Assembly (NCBI GenBank): GCA_030704615.1
Contig: CM060731.1
Location: 79,402,756-79,466,755, forward strand
Length of the DNA: 64,000 bases
From: Takakia lepidozioides
Taxonomy: Eukaryota; Streptophyta; Takakiopsida; Takakiales; Takakiaceae
Reading direction: 5' to 3'
The first letter of the stretch is position 1, and each line of letters opens with the position of its first letter. The position numbers and the translations under genes are program-made. The notes beneath the pieces were generated by a model. The model had not been told where the DNA came from. It ran no database searches and was given only the letters and a program-made list of their open reading frames with translations. Of this stretch, positions 1 through 11,329 are shown in pieces.

Positions 1-247
1 CACATGTTCGAGCACATGCGGGCAAAAGAGGGGCTTCAACCACATCCGTTCAATGGGTGCAATAGTCGTGCACGCATTGCAGGATTTCTTTTTCGCATTG
101 AACAAAAACCAGATGACAAGTGAACGCCTCGTTGGACAATCGAACGAATTTCGATTATTACACTGGGACGTATCGGAGGGTACATTGAACACACCGGCCA
201 AGCTTCAAAGCGAACGAAAAATCATTTGGATGGGCAACCATCCGTTG
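1..247. repeat. Direct repeat, copy 1 (second copy 1,145-1,392)
   Basis: The first 247 bases recur almost unchanged at 1,145-1,392; the only length difference seen is one extra T in a T-run. The window starts inside the repeat, so it may extend to the left. Its right part consists of the ~120-bp unit described at 110-410. It contains no gene. Confidence 0.9.
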
Positions 248-410
248 GCCCGTTGAACGAATTTCGATTGATCTCATATTACTCTGGGGCGTCTTACATG
301 GCACATTGAACATAGTGGCCAAGTCTCAAAGCCAACCAAAATCATTTCCATGGCCAACCATCCGTTGAGCCATCGAATGAATTTCGATTGATCTTTGTTT
401 CCTTTCTGCC
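110..410 (+). repeat. Two to three diverged ~120-bp tandem units
   Basis: The landmark ATTACACTGG/ATTACTCTGG occurs at 157 and 278, a 121-bp step, and each is followed by a conserved stretch ending in CAACCATCCGTTG. The same unit is repeated at 57,481-57,910, where the period is exactly 120 bp. It is a dispersed tandem repeat. Confidence 0.8.
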
Positions 411-777
411 TCTGCTTTGTATTGCATGTTGTACAACGATAACAAGCGTGAGACCTGCGATTCACCTGGGGTTCCACATCGTCTCTAACTTAACTGTTTC
501 TGATTGCGTGTGATGGGACCAGGCGAGGGTCCTCGCTTAACATGGATTTTAAAGCTTGAAGTTGATTGGAATCGAGTTGAAGAAGCGACGCCATCTGTAT
601 CTTTGGGGGAGAACGATCATTTCTTCCTCTTTCCTTTGATCTTGATGGCTCCTATGTTTAACCTAGTATGGTGGACAATCAATCATTAGGGCGACTATCT
701 CTTGTTCCCTATGGCATACTGATGTGACGATGGAGCAATGATATGACAAGCTGACGTGCGTGCCAAATTTGGGAGCG

Positions 778-905
778 ATCAAAATTCATTTGGACCCAAA
801 ACCACAGTTTCTTCCCTGTTTTGCACTCCAAACTTGATTTGTGTTCTACTTCGTGCACTCTTCATAGAGAGTTCTGCAATAGTGAACGAAGAGAACACCC
901 TTTTT
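778..905 (+). repeat. Dispersed repeat, inverted copy at 12,160-12,290
   Basis: The segment containing CATTTGGAC and AGAGAGTTC-GCAATAGTGA aligns over about 120 bp with the reverse complement of 12,160-12,290. Several indels separate the copies. It is probably part of an old transposable element. I see nothing coding in 250-1,144 apart from this and the tandem units. Confidence 0.7.
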
Positions 906-1144
906 TGGGGGCATTTTTGATTGGTCCGAATTCCGGCGGGGGAGTAGCGGTGGGATGCTGGAAGCCGCTGAACAAAATTGAGCCGAAAACAAAATCGATA
1001 CGTGCCAGAAACCCCCAATGAAAGGCAGTGCAAACCTATTTACTGGCTTAAAATAAATTTAAATTCAATTATAATTGTGGAATGGCTTGAGGGAGGAGCG
1101 CGTCGATGGGGAGGCAAATGATTTATTCGTCTGTTGTGTCTCCG

Positions 1145-1392
1145 CACATGTTCGAGCACATGCGGGCAAAAGAGGGGCTTCAACCACATCCGTTCAATGG
1201 GTGCAATAGTCGTGCACGCATTGCAGGATTTCTTTTTTCGCATTGAACAAAAACCAGATGACAAGTGAACGCCTCGTTGGACAATCGAACGAATTTCGAT
1301 TATTACACTGGGACGTATCGGAGGGTACATTGAACACACCGGCCAAGCTTCAAAGCGAACGAAAAATCATTTGGATGGGCAACCATCCGTTG
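1145..1392. repeat. Direct repeat, copy 2
   Basis: Second copy of bases 1-247. It ends at CATCCGTTG, immediately before the retrotransposon pol fragment, so the repeat boundary and the retroelement junction lie within about 50 bp of each other. Confidence 0.9.
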
Positions 1393-1447
1393 ACCCCTTT
1401 GATGGACCAGTCAACATCCAAGACGAAAGGAGTATAAAAAGGAGAGG

Positions 1448-2719
1448 GTCATTGCATATGCTAATAAGGTACTATCTGATGCTCAGCGTAAGTATCACCC
1501 TATGGAGGGTGAATGCTATGCCTTGGTGTGGGGAGTATTACACTTTAGGCAGTACCTGTATGGAACCCCTTTTATAATCAGAATTGATCACAAACCACTG
1601 GAGTGGTTGGCAACGGTAAGTGACGCATATGGATGCAGGGGTAGATGGATCATGATGTTACAAGATTTTGAGTTTAAGATTGTTCATAGGGCGGGTGCTA
1701 GGCATGCTAACGTAGATGCGCTAAGCAGGTATCCAGTGGGACCAGCGGAGGAAACCGAGGAGCTCGAGGTATACTCTACTTCTCTATACAGTCAAAAAAG
1801 GGAGGGGAGAAAGAGGGATGGAGCCTATCTTCTTAAACTAGAGTGGGACAGGGGTGCCATCAATGCTTCTCTATTTCAATATAAAGAGGGTAAAGAAGAG
1901 TTGAGAGAAGAGGCTCAAAGGCAAGTAGGGTATAGCAGTGAGAGAGGGGAAATGATTTGCAAGAGAGAAGAGTATTATGCATGTGTATGGGGTCTTTGGC
2001 ATTTCAAGGAGACACTGTTGGGAAGTCATTTTTCTTTAGAAACAGATCTGGACCCATATTGGTGGCTGTACTCAGAACACCACATTGGCATAGACTTGCT
2101 TAGTGACTTTTCATTTGAGTTCGTCCCTGGAATAGGTAGATCTTCCATAGGTGGTGTGTTGACCAAGGCTCATGGTATATTGAAAGGAGAACTAAAACCA
2201 GGTGTGATGCCAGATAGGGAAGGAAAGAAGGTGACTTTTGCAGCCAAGACCCAAGGAAGGGGCATTAACCAATCAGCCTCTGTCAATCTGGTAGGGGAAG
2301 GTATTTGGAAGGATGTGGGTGCAGGAAGGAAGGATGTTCCTGCAATCAGCAACAAGAAAGGGGAAGATCTGGTGTTCTCCTGTCCCACCATCCATGTGGT
2401 TACACGAGGAGCTCATGCTCGAGATCAGGAGCTAGTCAAGGTGCAGCCAGCCTGTGTACTTGAGGAAGAACGATCAAACAATGAAGAGGGCAGCTCTGAA
2501 GAAACACCATCCCTTCAACACTCTACAAGTGAAGAAACAACAGGAAGGATTCAGGTGACCTCCTCATCAGGATGCCCAGGTGGAGGCCACATGAGGGGTG
2601 AGTGTTCCACCAGGGTCAAAGCATGCTACGGTCCACCCAAAATGGACGTCCCAAGCTCTCTACGAATGCAGTGCCACATAGAAGGACTGACATGGATGTT
2701 GGATATAAGTGCATTTTGA
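1448..2719 (+). pseudogene. Ty3/gypsy pol fragment: RNase H plus a second RNase H-like block
   Basis: The open frame begins inside the RNase H domain (VIAYANKVLSDAQRKYHP, then GECYALVWG, IDHKPLEWL and HANVDALSRYPVG). This is the region after the reverse transcriptase in Ty3/gypsy Pol, which degrades the RNA strand of the RNA-DNA hybrid. About 65 residues later a weaker copy of the same pattern appears (REEYYACVWGLWHF, LETDLDPYWWL, DFSFEFVPG), which looks like a second, degenerate RNase H fold. The last ~170 residues are low-complexity and unassigned. No reverse transcriptase precedes it and no integrase follows, so it is a truncated remnant. The family call is firm; the doubled RNase H is my inference from motif spacing. 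Confidence 0.75.
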
Positions 2720-4266
2720 AAGTTTAGACATGAATCATTGATCCTTATTCTGTGCTGAAAACAACGGTGTTTTTCTTTTTGGAATCCATGGAGATTTGAG
2801 CATTGAATGAAGTCCAAACGTAAAAGTATGTATGATGTCCAAAGTAAGGTTGTGGACTATATGGAATCAATTGGAATGGTGGAAAACTTCAATACACATA
2901 GGGATTTTAATGTCCAGTAGGAAGGTCACCGTTATACGTGGAAACCACAATGTAGCCCTAAGAATTAGTTTATGAGATATGTGAGAAATTTTCAAAATCT
3001 ATCATTTTATCTTGGAACATCCTAATTCATTAGACCTTCTTCCATTCATTTTCATGCTATGGTCCTTTCATAAGAAGTGTAGCTTTCAAGACTCCCTAAG
3101 GCACTTTACAATGATATGGAGGTTTTTATGAAGGAATGAACTGCTTGATGATTTTTCATGAAGAGAGTTACATTGGTGTATATTTTGGAAAATCTAGAAA
3201 ATAATGTAACATTCACATAAGGGCAAAGGGGTTGCAGGAGACACTAAAGGTTGCTACGTATGCCATTTTGGTGAAAAAAACTAAGTCGTTCGAGCTGCCT
3301 ACCGTGAGATATGGACTGCGCGGCTGCGTCCGCCATGGATGCTGCATGAAAAGCTTCAAGACAACAGTCTCGCGCATGGAGTGTGCAAGACGGCGGGTCA
3401 CCCGTCGCCGGGTGGTCTGTCAACGTAGATTTTCAAAATGTCTGCGCGTTTGCAAGTGTGGCCCATACACCTTTGCCCTAATGGCCTAACGTTCTATTCG
3501 TGCTATCGGTCTTCTTTCTCATATTTTTGAGTGTGCAGAGATAGCCATGCATGATATGCTTTCAGTTCTTATGTAATGCACTAGAGCGCACAACAACGTG
3601 GAACACGTTGGATACGGGGTGCGACACGGGCAGTATTGGCGTGCAACCTCGCCATTGACGTATCTTCGTGCAACCTGGCCATTTCCTCCAGCATTCGGGT
3701 GTTTGGTTTTGCTCTTGTCGTACTCACTACGCACGCACATTCATTTGTCTATGTTGCTCACCTGAGTTCCAAGAAAGTGCCCTGTGTAGTATTTATGTGA
3801 TACATGTGTGAGTTTTGGAGGTTGCAATCTTTGTATAGTGATAACTAGCTGTAAGTGGTATTGTGTTTGAGTTTGTGAGGGTCACAATCTGAACCATATC
3901 AGCCCCATCTACTAGCTCAAGTCTTGGGTACGCAAGCTGCTTGTAGGGCGCGTGCACTTCAATCGCAGCTACTTACAGCCTGCGCATTACCTCCATCTAG
4001 AATAATGTTAATCTTCCCTCAAGTTGAGCATGAGTAAGAGGATGTACTACGCGTTAGTTTGGATAGGTTCTCTATCCAGGGCTCCCGCCACCATAGCAAT
4101 CTCATGCCTTATCGTGCTCATCCTGTTTTTGAGTGGAAACCCCTACCGCATATTGCATTGACTGCCCTATAGCAGGAGACTTGATTATATACAGGGTCCC
4201 TCTCAAGGTGCATCCTTGGGGGTTCAAAATGAATTTGTATTGTGATGATATGCGATTTTCCTGCTG
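2720..4266. other. No gene recognised
   Basis: AT-rich sequence with only short, unsupported open frames. I see no conserved motif, LTR or tandem repeat here. Confidence 0.5.
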
Positions 4267-4269
4267 ATG

Positions 4270-4575
4270 CTATGCGTTCTTTGCTGCTGCTGCGTTTGGT
4301 GGAATTTTACCAGGTATTCAGCTGAGGTGAGGCCAGGGCGCTTTGGGATAATAATTACACTGTACAAGCAGCAGCTATTACTGCTTCAGAATCGCTTTAT
4401 TCGTGCACTAGGTTCTGGTGCAACATGTGACATTGAGTTCAATACTGTGGATGGGTTTCAAGGACGTGAAGTCGACATTCTGATTTTGTCCACAGTCCGG
4501 ACGACAAGGGCGAGAGAATAATAGGAATGGTGAAGTAAATCGTGGAAGCATTGGGTTTGTGGCTGATTACATAAC
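4270..4575 (+). pseudogene. Sen1/Upf1-type superfamily 1 helicase, C-terminal fragment
   Basis: The frame shows LYKQQ followed by FNTVDGFQGREVDILILSTVR, the helicase motif V region typical of Sen1/Upf1-like RNA helicases. A one-base frame change after 4,515 gives NRNGEVNRGSIGFVAD, which in the family leads into motif VI. The protein would unwind nucleic acid with ATP, but motifs I to IV and the motif VI arginines are absent here. Possible splice sites (CAG before 4,312, GTAAAG near 4,577) suggest the remnant of a spliced gene. It ends less than 250 bp upstream of the next gene, but nothing shows the two were one unit. The fold assignment is firm; function is lost. Confidence 0.7.
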
Positions 4576-4821
4576 AAGTAAAGGTGGGGGCTCTCCCATT
4601 TGTTGTCATATTCATTGCAGATTTTCCTACTTGGTGTAAATTGGTGCAACAGAACCGAGAGTGTTGATATTCTTCTCACATTTGCTTTGGGTTGTTTTGC
4701 AGGCCATGTTTTCATACAACTGAATTGGACTGGGACAACCATTGGGAGAGAGAGTACACTTAAGCAAACTGTTGTCTGGTTTCCGATCTCTATATTGTGC
4801 TAACAGTTGTATCAGTTTTCA

Positions 4822-7086
4822 ATGGGGAACAAGAAGAACAAGTATAGGGTAAATGGAGAGGTAAGACCAGGCCCTCAAAAAAGGGCAAAACTGGCTTTGT
4901 TGGCTGCAGCCAGGCCCACCGAGGATACACGCAAACAAACCCACGCTGACCAGAAAAGAATGTATAGGGAGAGACTTCAAGCCCAAAAAGAGGCAGAGAT
5001 TAATGCGGCTACTACAACGTCTGGGCAAGGTTCTGTGGAAGATGCCAGGGTGGGGTTTGGAGAACGAGACAAGAGGAGAATAGCTTTGAAAATGGCCGAC
5101 TTCTGTTACAAGCAATTGAGGGAATGCCCAACACTTCATTCACAAACAGAGGTAATGGAGTTATTTTTGGGTCACCATCTCATTAAACTCAGCTTACCTG
5201 CTATTACTTGCCGCCTAAGGAGGCCAAGGCGCATGCAGATTTGTTGAAGAACCAGCAGAGCTCCATGCAACTTGTTAAGGGTGTGCAGTATTTAGATAAG
5301 CTTGCGAGTAAACGCTCATTCTTAACAGCGTCTGTTAGTGGAACCCAGACCACTGCTGTGAGGGCAACGACACGTATTCTTAATATTCATCATAGCAATA
5401 TTAGTCGTGCAATTGTACGACGAAGAGTCATTGATTCAGAAGGTGAGGGTTTGTGGGCTTTGGGTGGGAGAAAGAAAAGGTCTGATCATGTACCAGATGC
5501 GACCCGAGCGATCGTTTTGGCTTGGTGGGTAAATGAGACACGAGTGTCACCCAACAAGAAAGATGTCGTGAGGCAGCGTGTATCGAGGAAAGTCTATGAT
5601 ACACAACCTGCTCACTATCTTCTTGAGACTCAGGTAAGCGAACCCTCTCTTTACAGTATTTGTGTGGGCTCTCAGTACTTTACAATCCTTCTACACTTAC
5701 TACTGTACATAACTGTATTGGACTATGTTGGAGTTTGTCAACTGCCATTGTGTTGTTTGGGTTGCCTCGTACATTTTCCCTAGACAAGGTACATCGTCAC
5801 CTGTAAACCTACCAGTGGACTGAGATTACTGTACTCAATTGTGGACACTATGTCCAGCTCATGTCCTGAATTGGAGTGTCTTGAAGATGTCCCTCTTGTT
5901 CATGGACTGGTACTCATTGTAAACAGGCCTGGGATGGACTAGAAGTACGACTCACTAGCATGCACTCCTTATATTATGACTAGATAGGACAAAATAGCAT
6001 GCACTCCATGTAATTTGATTTGGAGGGACTAGAAGTCGATGTACATGTACTCCATTAGTACATGCACTCCTTGAAATGTGACTAGAAAAGGACAATGACT
6101 AGGACTAGGACCGATTTGGACATGCATTCCTTGATATGTGACTAGAAAGAAGTAGGACTAGGACTGATTAGGACATGCATTCATTGGTATGTGACTAGGA
6201 CTAGGACTAGGACTGATTAGGACATGCATTCATTGGTATGTGACTAGGACTAGGACTAGGACTGGTTAGTACATGCATTCCTTAATATGTGACTAGAAAG
6301 GACTCACACTCGGACTGATTAGTACATGTACTACTTCATATGTGACTAGGAAGGACTAGGTCTAGGACTACTAGGACTGATTAGTACTTGTACAATTTGA
6401 CATGTGATGAGAAAGGACTATGACTAAGACTAGGTCTAGGACTGGTCTAGGTCTAGTAGTAGGTATTCTTAGTGCATGCACTAAATGGGATTCTCTTTGT
6501 GCATGTTGTGGTGGCAATGCAGACTGCTTTCTTTCTTCGCTTCAAATCAGCCCATCCCAATGTCAAAGTGGGTCAACGATTGTTTGAGTTGTTGAGGCCA
6601 TTCTTTGTCAAACGCCTGAAGGATCGTAATGTTTGTTGCTGCAAATATCATGTGGAGATGGCGGAGTTGAAGGATGGGTTCAACAACATGCGGACTGCCG
6701 AGAGGGGTGTCCACTCTCCATCATCATGTACTTGTGACTGTAATATTTGTCGACGTGGACCAGTATTAGATGGTGAAGCTGGTTGTCAAGCGAACAAGCA
6801 CCCCTACAAAGGAGTGACTTGGCTTTGGCAAGAAATTGTTTGTCCCAAAGGGGAATTGGATGAATGGCATCGGCGAGACTGTCTCATGGGAGAGTGCTTG
6901 AGGTGTGGCTCAAGTAAGTTATCTATTTGTCCCGTGGAGGCAAATGGTTGTGATTTGACAGTGCAGTGGAGATGCTATGCAAAAGAGAATGTTGGGGAGA
7001 AAGATGGAGCCCCTAGAATGAGACAACACAACTGTATCAGAATCAGACTGGGAGTCGGCCCCAGCATCAGTTTCAAATCCCTGTGA
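4822..7086 (+). CDS. Three-exon gene, Lys-rich N-terminus and Cys-rich C-terminal region, function unknown
   Basis: Exons 4,822-5,151, 5,220-5,633 and 6,523-7,086 join in phase 0 at good splice sites (GAG|GTAATG...CTAAG|GAG; CAG|GTAAGC...GCAG|ACT). The start is the ATG of MGNKKNKYRV. The N-terminus is basic (GPQKRAK, THADQKRMYRERLQ). The middle holds HHSNISRAIVRRRV, which may be a helix-turn-helix. Exon 3 has CCCKYHVEMAEL, then CTCDCNIC and CLRCG cysteine pairs that may bind metal. I recognise the pattern as a recurrent, unnamed plant protein, perhaps transposon-derived, but cannot give a function. The C-terminus looks truncated: after GAPRMRQ the frame runs into unrelated sequence that also encodes an acidic ORF on the other strand. 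Intron 2 (889 bp) is largely a minisatellite. Confidence 0.6.
5935..6475 (+). repeat. Minisatellite of GGACTA/CATGCATTC units inside an intron
   Basis: About nine diverged units built from ACATGCATTC-n-ATGTGACTAG and runs of GACTAG. The two best units begin at 6,171 and 6,220, a 49-bp period; others run to about 60 bp. The array lies inside intron 2 (5,634-6,522) of the unknown three-exon gene. Confidence 0.85.
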
Positions 7087-7623
7087 CCCCAATTCTGAGT
7101 CTGATGAGAGGGTTGCCACATGTCCAGTATTTTGGGCACCATCTCTTTCAACCTTCACATCCACATAAGGAGGAACAACAGTGGATGGGATTGTCAAGTC
7201 CACAACATCTTCATGTGTACTTTGTAGCGTATGTGTCGTGACAATCTCTGGAACAAATGCAGCCTACAGTGGAGATCCATGAATCTTTTTTGGTGGAGAA
7301 CCAGGAATGAGGAACTTCTTGACATAACCCTTTCCTGAAGCTGAAACCTCTTGCATGATGGTATCAGGTGTGACATCAACCTCAGGGTTCAACGGATCAC
7401 CAACAATTGGTGCAACGATCCCCGGCCGCGACAGCCCCAAAGGTGACATTTGAAGAGTTGACGAGCTTGGAGTTCGAGGGAAGTTTTGGTTCACAGCACT
7501 ACCACCATGTCCACTTTGGCCTCCACTGTAGTTGGTGGTGAATGCGCTATAGTTGGTGGTGGCCTGAGATGGAGGTCCTGGTCTTCGTTTGTTGGCATCA
7601 ATGAAGCCATCATCTGCTATCAC
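7000..7623 (-). pseudogene. Acidic, Ser/Pro-rich hypothetical ORF with one in-frame TAG
   Basis: The minus strand is open from 7,623 (MIADDGFIDANKRRPGP) to below 7,000, broken only by TAG at 7,264-7,266; the frame resumes directly as AAFVPEIVTTH and then an acidic SDSE/DSQSDSD tract. The composition suggests a disordered protein. I recognise no domain. It overlaps the 3' end of the plus-strand gene, so one of the two is spurious past about 7,000. A CAG to TAG change would explain the stop. Confidence 0.3.
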
Positions 7624-7740
7624 ACCTACACCATTACAACTGGTTTAAGAAGGCTGAATTATCACTTGGTGCCTACTGTTTACCAATACAACATTAACTG
7701 TAATTTGAGTCCAGACAAGTCATTGTAGTCCATGTGTTGA

Positions 7741-8045
7741 AGAAGGTGCCTTTATTAGCAGTGCCTGATTTTATCAATTGTGTCGCTACTCCTGCGGCTT
7801 CCAGTTCACCATCTACCCATGCAGGTTTCTTATAGCTAAATCCACAAGTAATCATAGGTAATCATGTGCTTGAAATCTGGCCCTCTTGGATGAATCTGGA
7901 CCCATACTCTATCTCTGCTCTTTCAGCTATCACTGCTTCTGCACAAATCATGCATACTTCCTTGCCTTGCAGTTGATAATGACAGCCTAGATTTGTTCTA
8001 GGAAACACCCAACTCAGCTTATCACACTAGTTTCTATGCTGAATT
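7741..8045. repeat. Direct repeat pair, copy 1 (copy 2 at 9,379-9,660)
   Basis: Shared landmarks are AAGGTGCCTT, GATTTTATCAATTGTG, CCATCTACCCATGCAGG and TTGAAATCTGGCCCTCTT in the same order and spacing. The copies flank the degenerate PPR array, suggesting a duplication that carried the array's edges. Confidence 0.8.
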
Positions 8046-8159
8046 GCGTCTGCCCTCTATAATCTAACAGGCATTAACCTTTTCCCCTCGGTTGTCCCAC
8101 CATTCCACAACTTCTCCTCGTCTCTGTGACCTGTTTCTGGATACTTTCCTGTTGTCACA

Positions 8160-9210
8160 TTGGCATCATGTCAAAGTTCAGATCAACATCTAGTACAATT
8201 CCAGCTTGGACGATGTTACCACGAACGTCTTTGCTATTTTGCACGGCTGCCAGGCTTGCATACATGTTGCAAATGTAACAAACGTGACGTGGTTGCGCTG
8301 CAGTATCCCTTCCCACACCACTTGCTCATAGACCTCTCCAAAGGGCCTCCATCCCACGCCGTTGTTGTGCATATCCTGGGATCATCATCCTCCATGCACC
8401 CCAATTTGGCATACAACTTGTGAGGGCATAGTTCAGAACAACATTTGTTTAATTCCACCTTGGACGATGTCATCACAAACCCCGTCTTCACTCATTGCCT
8501 ACTCTAGTTAAGTGCAATTATGGGCTAGGCTGGTACCACATCTCATTCAACCATATTATCCAAACAGCCATGTATCCTTGTAGTTGCACCCTGCAACCTT
8601 GGCATACATGTCCACTACGACAACGTTCAGAATCACATCAGATACAATACCAGCTTTGACAATATCACCGTGGACCTCTGTACCCTTTTTCAGGGCTGCC
8701 AGGCATGCATTTGACATACATATCCACCAAGGCAGTGTTTAGAGTGACATCTAGTGGTACAATTCCAGATTTGATAATGGACCTTTGCGTCCTTTCCAGG
8801 GCTACCAGGCTCGCATTTGACATACATGTACACCAGGGGAATGTACAGAATGACATCAGGTACAATTCCAGCTTTGATGATGTCACCATGAACCTCTTGG
8901 CCCCTTCCCAGGGCTGCTAGGCTCGCATATGCATATTAACAAACACAAATGAACATGACCTGGTTTGGCTTCATCCTTTCCTACATCATTTGTTCTTAGG
9001 TTTCCAAAGCCTTACTCCCACACCTATGCTACACACACCTTACAATCATGGTAGTCCACAACACCACATCTCATTTAGCCATGTTGTCGAACTCTCCCTT
9101 TGCATCAGGCTTGCTGCACCCACATTTGGCATACATGTCCACTAGGGCAGTGGTCAGAATGACAACTAGTACAATTTCAGCTTTGACGATGGCACATGGC
9201 CAAGAGATAT
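8160..9210 (-). pseudogene. Degenerate pentatricopeptide-repeat (PPR) array
   Basis: Reading the minus strand gives repeated PPR-like blocks: IVKAEIVLVVILTTALVDMY followed by AKCGC and then DVVLWTTMI (around 9,050-9,210), VHGDIIKAGIVPDVILY (around 8,850), VTLNTALVDMYVKC (around 8,730) and VHGDIVKAGIVSDVIL (around 8,650). The blocks recur every ~115 bp instead of the regular 105, with stops and frame changes between them. PPR proteins bind organellar RNA. This one is broken: for example a TGA replaces the expected Arg before DVVLWTTMI. It is a decayed tandemly expanded PPR gene. The family call is firm. Confidence 0.75.
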
Positions 9211-9378
9211 CCCAATATCCCGCTACCAATGGGTTCAATGCATACTCTTGTCACATTGGCAGTATCATGTCAAAGTCACTCCAACTAGATTCACTCAACC
9301 AGCTAACTTGCAGAATTGAACATGAAAATTTAGGGCCGATTTTGATAAGAGGGGAAAATAGGGTGAAATGTGTTTCAG

Positions 9379-9660
9379 AAGGTGCCTTCATTAGTAGTGC
9401 TTGATTTTATCAATTGTGACGCTGCTGCTGCGGCTTCCAATTGACCATCTACCCATGCAGGTTTCTTGTATCTATCCTTCCACAGGGAATCATAGATAAT
9501 CTGGAGCTTGAAATCTGGCCCTCTTCCACACTCTATCCCTGCTCCTTCAACTATCTATGCCTCTGCACAAAATCATGCATACAACAATCATTCCAGCAAA
9601 CACCCCCAACCCTACTTATCAATGAGCAACGAGCTAACTTACATAATTCAATATGCATCT
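9379..9660. repeat. Direct repeat pair, copy 2
   Basis: Second copy of 7,741-8,045, with the same order of landmarks and scattered substitutions. Confidence 0.8.
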
Positions 9661-9678
9661 CAAGGCTGAGTCTGATGA

Positions 9679-9885
9679 GAGGGCAAAACAGGCTGAAATA
9701 GGTCGAAGAAGAACCCATAGATGATTTGACCGACCATCAACCCAAAAGGACCTCTTGTGTGTGCTGCTTGTGTCTTGTAGTCAGGTAATGTCGGATTGGT
9801 CTATGAGAACCAGCACGGTGCAGATGAGCAGGCAGAGATTGAAACACGGCCTGCTAAGACCAAGCTGACTCTCCCAAGAACCTTG
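9679..9885. repeat. Second direct repeat pair, copy 1 (copy 2 at 10,083-10,325)
   Basis: Both copies run from GAGGGCAAAA through TAGTCAGGTAATGT and GGATTGGTCT to AAGACCAAGCTGACTCTCCC. Copy 2 has a small insertion after the GGTCGAAGAAGAA landmark. Confidence 0.85.
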
Positions 9886-10082
9886 AAACATCAGGAAGAA
9901 TACCAAATCATGGTACTAACAGGAGCCAACAGCCCACATTTGCAGGATGGACAAACTTCTTCACATCGTACATTAAGGAAAAGCCACACCTTGCCATTGC
10001 GGTTGTCGCACCATCGTGAAGGATCTTTAAAAATCTCATGCCAACTCTGCTCCGTGCTACAAATGAAGGGCCGAGTCTGATG

Positions 10083-10325
10083 AGAGGGCAAAATAGGTTG
10101 AAATAGGTCGAAGAAGAAGGTTGCCCTCACCACATTGTCCTCGACCTTGTGTCATGACCCATGGAGGATTTGACTGACCATGAACCCAAGATGACCTCTT
10201 CAGTGTGCTGCTTGTTTTTGTAGTCAGGTAATGTTGGATTGGTCTGTGAGAACCACCACGGTGCAGCTGAGCGGGTAGAGATTGAAACATGGCCTAGCTA
10301 AGACCAAGCTGACTCTCCCAAGAAC
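10083..10325. repeat. Second direct repeat pair, copy 2
   Basis: See 9,679-9,885. To its right, 10,326-10,900 contains a T-rich run and a minus-strand GGTTCAAACC box near 10,735 that could be a Pol III B box. I see no gene. Confidence 0.85.
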
Positions 10326-10889
10326 GACGAGCTCCCAGCCAAAACCTCCTCGCACACATACCCTAGCGTTTCTAGGGTTGCTTGCTTCAGATGCAAAGGT
10401 TGCTCCAACTGCGGCCTCCCATGCATGTTTGCCTTCCCTCCCGCTCGCTCTAAGTCCCAGCCCTCTCTCTCTATCTCCCTCCCTCCCGCTCACTCTAATT
10501 CTATTCACGGCTACCGTGATGGGCAACTTTTTAAGTTTTTTAACCTTCTTGCAAACCCTATAAGCAATTTTTTGATTTTTTTTTTTAATTTTTTTTAAAG
10601 GAAGCCTCATGCCCTTGAGGAGGGGGAAAAATTAACCCCCTTTCATTTGGGCCATGAGACCTACAGGACGATCAACGCCCAAACATATCGTCACGAACAA
10701 TCCCACACACGGGGTAGGGCAGCGGGTTTGAACCCCGAACCACCGGGGCGACACACTGTGCACCTCCAGCCAATGTGTTTTTTTCAAATCTTTTGCACTT
10801 TGATTTTTTTTCTAAAAATTCATTCTAGTGGTTAGAGTCTCCGACATTTTTTCAAAATATAAATATTGATATATTATATATATAACCAG

Positions 10890-11241
10890 AAAAGCATGTG
10901 TCGACACGTGCAGTCATGTAGTGATTCATCCATGTGATGATCTGGCAGAATGCATTAGAGTGAGAGTCATAAAGTTATATGTCCATCTAGCAATTTGTAC
11001 ACGTCATTCCAGTGTAGGTATGACCGTGACTGGTAGTCATATCTGCCATGCCAATATTCGTGGTCAAACATGTTTGACCTGTGTTGCGCAGAGTCCGGAG
11101 TCGTGCAATCGCATATACGCCTTCCCCGGACCTGCGTTATGACTTCAAAAGACATCTACGACTTCAAATGGCATTTCTGCCACAAATCTGTCATGACTAC
11201 GCAGCCATGGGAGTCATAAAAGCCGCAATCTGTTGTAGTGA
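10890..11241 (-). mobile_element. Terminal part of a CACTA-like DNA element
   Basis: Read on the minus strand, the segment begins at 11,241 with CACTACAACAGATTGCGG, essentially the same terminus as the complete element at 63,001-63,771. It also carries the same subterminal AGTCAT/TAGTCAT words. I could not find the opposite terminus, so the left limit is approximate. It abuts the acidic coding tail at 11,242-11,329. Confidence 0.6.
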
Positions 11242-11329
11242 TTTATGACAATGACTCTGATGAGCAAGAAGACTTGCAGCTTGATGAGGATGAAGAAGCT
11301 CCGGATGATGATGTTCAAGTCGATTAGAC
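11242..11329 (+). pseudogene. Acidic C-terminal coding tail next to the CACTA-like terminus
   Basis: The plus frame reads DNDSDEQEDLQLDEDEEAP and ends DDDVQVD before TAG. Such acidic tails are common at the C-terminus of plant transposase-derived and nuclear proteins, but no domain remains. It seems to be the end of a gene cut by the CACTA-like element. Confidence 0.35.

Noticed and set aside
4270-4575. Helitron helicase
   Set aside because: The motif V sequence is of Sen1/Upf1 type, not Pif1-like, and no Rep motif is present.
6472-6522. ATG-less extension of exon 3 of the unknown gene upstream of 6,523
   Set aside because: It lies 5' of a good GCAG acceptor and encodes nothing similar to exon 2; splicing from 5,633 keeps the phase.
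10700-10800. tRNA gene or SINE suggested by a minus-strand GGTTCAAACC
   Set aside because: Only a B box-like word is clear; there is no convincing A box, cloverleaf or target duplication.
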